DNA from: an uncultured Clostridium sp.
Lineage (GTDB): Bacteria; Bacillota; Clostridia; Peptostreptococcales; Peptostreptococcaceae
NCBI GenBank assembly: GCA_900539645.1
Contig: UQCY01000098.1
Location: forward strand, 1 to 6,673
Direction of reading: 5' to 3'
DNA length: 6,673 nucleotides
Below the pieces are notes generated by a model. It ran no database searches. It saw only the letters and a program-made list of their open reading frames with translations, and was not told where the DNA came from. Made by a program: the position numbers and the translations under genes. This document shows, in pieces, positions 5,554 to 6,673 of the stretch (position 1 is its first letter; every line of letters begins with the position of its first letter).

Positions 5554-6570
5554 ATGGATTACAATGAAATGCTAAAAAACGCTAGAGAAAAATTAAATGG
5601 AAGTTGCAAGGTATGTAAGGTTTGCAACGGCGTGGCTTGTGCAGGAGAAGTACCTGGTATGGGTGGAAAAGGAAGCGGACAGGCTTTCATAGAAAATGTA
5701 AGAGCTCTTGAAAGAGTTAAACTAAATATGAGAGTTATCCACAATGCAGCTGATCCTGATACTTCAATAGAATTATTTGGTAAAAAAATGGATGCTCCTA
5801 TATTTGCAGCTCCAATAACAGGAACAACTCTTAATATGGGTGGACAGTTAACAGAAAGAGAATACATAGAACCAGTTGTAGAAGGATGTGCTAATGCTGG
5901 AATATATGCTATGGTTGGAGATACTGCAGTCGACGCATTCCTTATAGAAAACTTAGATGTTTTAAAATGTCACGATGGAAATGGTATAGTATTTATAAAA
6001 CCTTGGGACAATGAAAATATAATCAAAAAAATAAGATTAGCCGAAGAAGCAGGGGCTTTTGCTGTAGGTGTTGATATAGATGCTTGCGGATTAGTTACAT
6101 TATCTTTACATGGAAAACCAGTTCTTCCAAAAGATTTAGAGCAGCTAAAAGAATTAGTTAAATCAACAAAACTACCATTCATACTAAAAGGTATAATGAC
6201 TGTAGAAGACGCTTTAATGGCTGTAGAAGCAGGAGCAGATGCTATAGTAGTATCTAATCATGGAGGTAGAGTATTAGACTTTACACCAGGTTCTGCAGAT
6301 GTTCTTCCTGAAATAGCTAAGGCTGTAAAAGGAAAAATAAAAATACTTGTAGACGGTGGTATAAGAACTGGTGTAGATGTCGTTAAAATGCTAGGACTTG
6401 GAGCAGATGCAGTATTAATAGGTAGACCATTTGTAACAGCTTCATTTGGTGGTGCTACAGACGGTGTAGAAACTTATGTTAATAAAATAAAATCTGAACT
6501 AAAAGGTGCTATGATATTAACTGGATGTTCAAACATATCAGAAATAGATGAAAAAGTAATATATAGATAA
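5554..6570 (+). CDS. FMN-dependent alpha-hydroxy-acid dehydrogenase-like protein with N-terminal Cys cluster
   Basis: This 338-residue protein has the TIM-barrel fold of the FMN-dependent 2-hydroxy-acid oxidase/dehydrogenase family (glycolate oxidase, lactate oxidase, LldD). Family residues are present: Lys212 in LKG, the catalytic pair His236 and Arg239 in SNHGGRVLD (234-242), VDGGIRTG (266-273) and the FMN-phosphate GRP (290-292). Residues 18-29 contain a cluster, C18-x2-C21-x2-C24-x4-C29, followed by Gly-rich GEVPGMGGKGSG (31-42). This replaces the usual N-terminal segment with its substrate tyrosine and could bind an Fe-S cluster or zinc. The strand that normally reads QxY reads FIK (147-149), so the second substrate tyrosine is also missing. 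No signal peptide or membrane segment is seen, so it is probably cytoplasmic. The start is supported by TGGGGG (5541-5546), 7 bases before ATG. Family assignment is firm; substrate is unknown, and lactate oxidase activity should not be assumed. Confidence 0.85.
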   Translation: MDYNEMLKNAREKLNGSCKVCKVCNGVACAGEVPGMGGKGSGQAFIENVRALERVKLNMRVIHNAADPDTSIELFGKKMDAPIFAAPITGTTLNMGGQLTEREYIEPVVEGCANAGIYAMVGDTAVDAFLIENLDVLKCHDGNGIVFIKPWDNENIIKKIRLAEEAGAFAVGVDIDACGLVTLSLHGKPVLPKDLEQLKELVKSTKLPFILKGIMTVEDALMAVEAGADAIVVSNHGGRVLDFTPGSADVLPEIAKAVKGKIKILVDGGIRTGVDVVKMLGLGADAVLIGRPFVTASFGGATDGVETYVNKIKSELKGAMILTGCSNISEIDEKVIYR

Positions 6571-6583
6571 GATAATATTTTAT

Positions 6584-6616
6584 GAGGTTGTTGCAATTTT
6601 GCGACAGCCTCTTTTT
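6584..6616 (+). terminator. Rho-independent terminator of the FMN enzyme gene
   Basis: GAGGTTGTTGC (6584-6594) pairs with GCGACAGCCTC (6601-6611) over 11 positions with two G-T wobbles. A 6-base loop separates the arms and five Ts follow (6612-6616). It starts 14 bases after the stop codon. Confidence 0.92.
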
Positions 6617-6673
6617 ACGGTATGACGGGCATGCTATTAATCTGTGGTGAAAGTCCATAAAAGGCGTAGCTAC
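6617..6673 (+). other. GC-richer structured tail, possible 5' part of a group II intron
   Basis: By hand count 26 of these 57 bases are G/C, much more than the flanking non-coding DNA. It contains the GCATGC palindrome (6629-6634) and a small stem TGTGG/CCATA (6643-6657) closed over TGAAAGT, followed by GGCGTAGCTAC. GGTGAAAGTCC followed by a short GTAGC-type segment resembles, from memory, the domain I start of some bacterial group II introns. No open reading frame is seen and the window ends here, so the element cannot be confirmed. It may also be another structured RNA or an insertion edge. Confidence 0.3.

Noticed and set aside
6643..6673. RNase P RNA or tmRNA fragment suggested by GTGAAAGTCC
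   Set aside because: The RNase P motif is GAGGAAAGTCC in a specific context that is absent here, and there is no tmRNA-like 5' end; the similarity is limited to a few bases.

Overview
The window is about 6.7 kb of AT-rich chromosomal DNA from a low-GC Firmicute. Strong AGGAGG-type ribosome binding sites, T-tailed hairpin terminators, TTGACA/TATAAT promoters, AGA arginine codons and the rbgA and rnhB genes all point to the Clostridia. My best guess is the Peptostreptococcaceae, but this is inferred from style and gene content, not from a search. Glutamine is written almost only as CAG (27 of 28 codons by hand count), which is unusual at this base composition.

Layout, all genes on the + strand: (1) rbgA (34-927), a circularly permuted GTPase for 50S ribosome assembly, closed by a strong terminator. 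(2) A very AT-rich 657-base gap holding a CodY-like box and the promoter of the next gene. (3) brnQ copy 1 (1585-2871), a branched-chain amino acid:cation symporter. (4) A 414-base gap with a large AT-rich hairpin, a terminator, a near-perfect CodY-like box and a promoter. (5) brnQ copy 2 (3286-4557), about 60% identical to copy 1, with its own terminator. (6) rnhB (ribonuclease HII), whose start is best placed at 4696. (7) A 338-residue FMN-dependent alpha-hydroxy-acid dehydrogenase-like protein (5554-6570) with an unusual N-terminal cysteine cluster, then a terminator. (8) A 57-base structured, GC-richer tail at the window edge that may be the start of another element, possibly a group II intron.

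These look like several short transcription units, not one operon. rbgA and rnhB are commonly neighbours in Firmicutes (rplS-lepB-ylqF/rbgA-rnhB), so the two brnQ genes look like an insertion into that housekeeping block. Both brnQ copies carry their own similar promoters, and copy 2 has a 14/15 match to the CodY operator about 20 bases upstream of its -35. This fits uptake of leucine, isoleucine and valine being repressed when those amino acids are plentiful. The FMN enzyme could act on 2-hydroxy acids, which amino-acid fermenters make from branched-chain amino acids, but that link is only inferred from proximity.

I found no CRISPR array, tRNA, rRNA, complete mobile element or defence system. 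The least explained items are the cysteine cluster and altered active site of the FMN protein, the palindrome over its promoter, the 2920-2987 hairpin and the structured tail.
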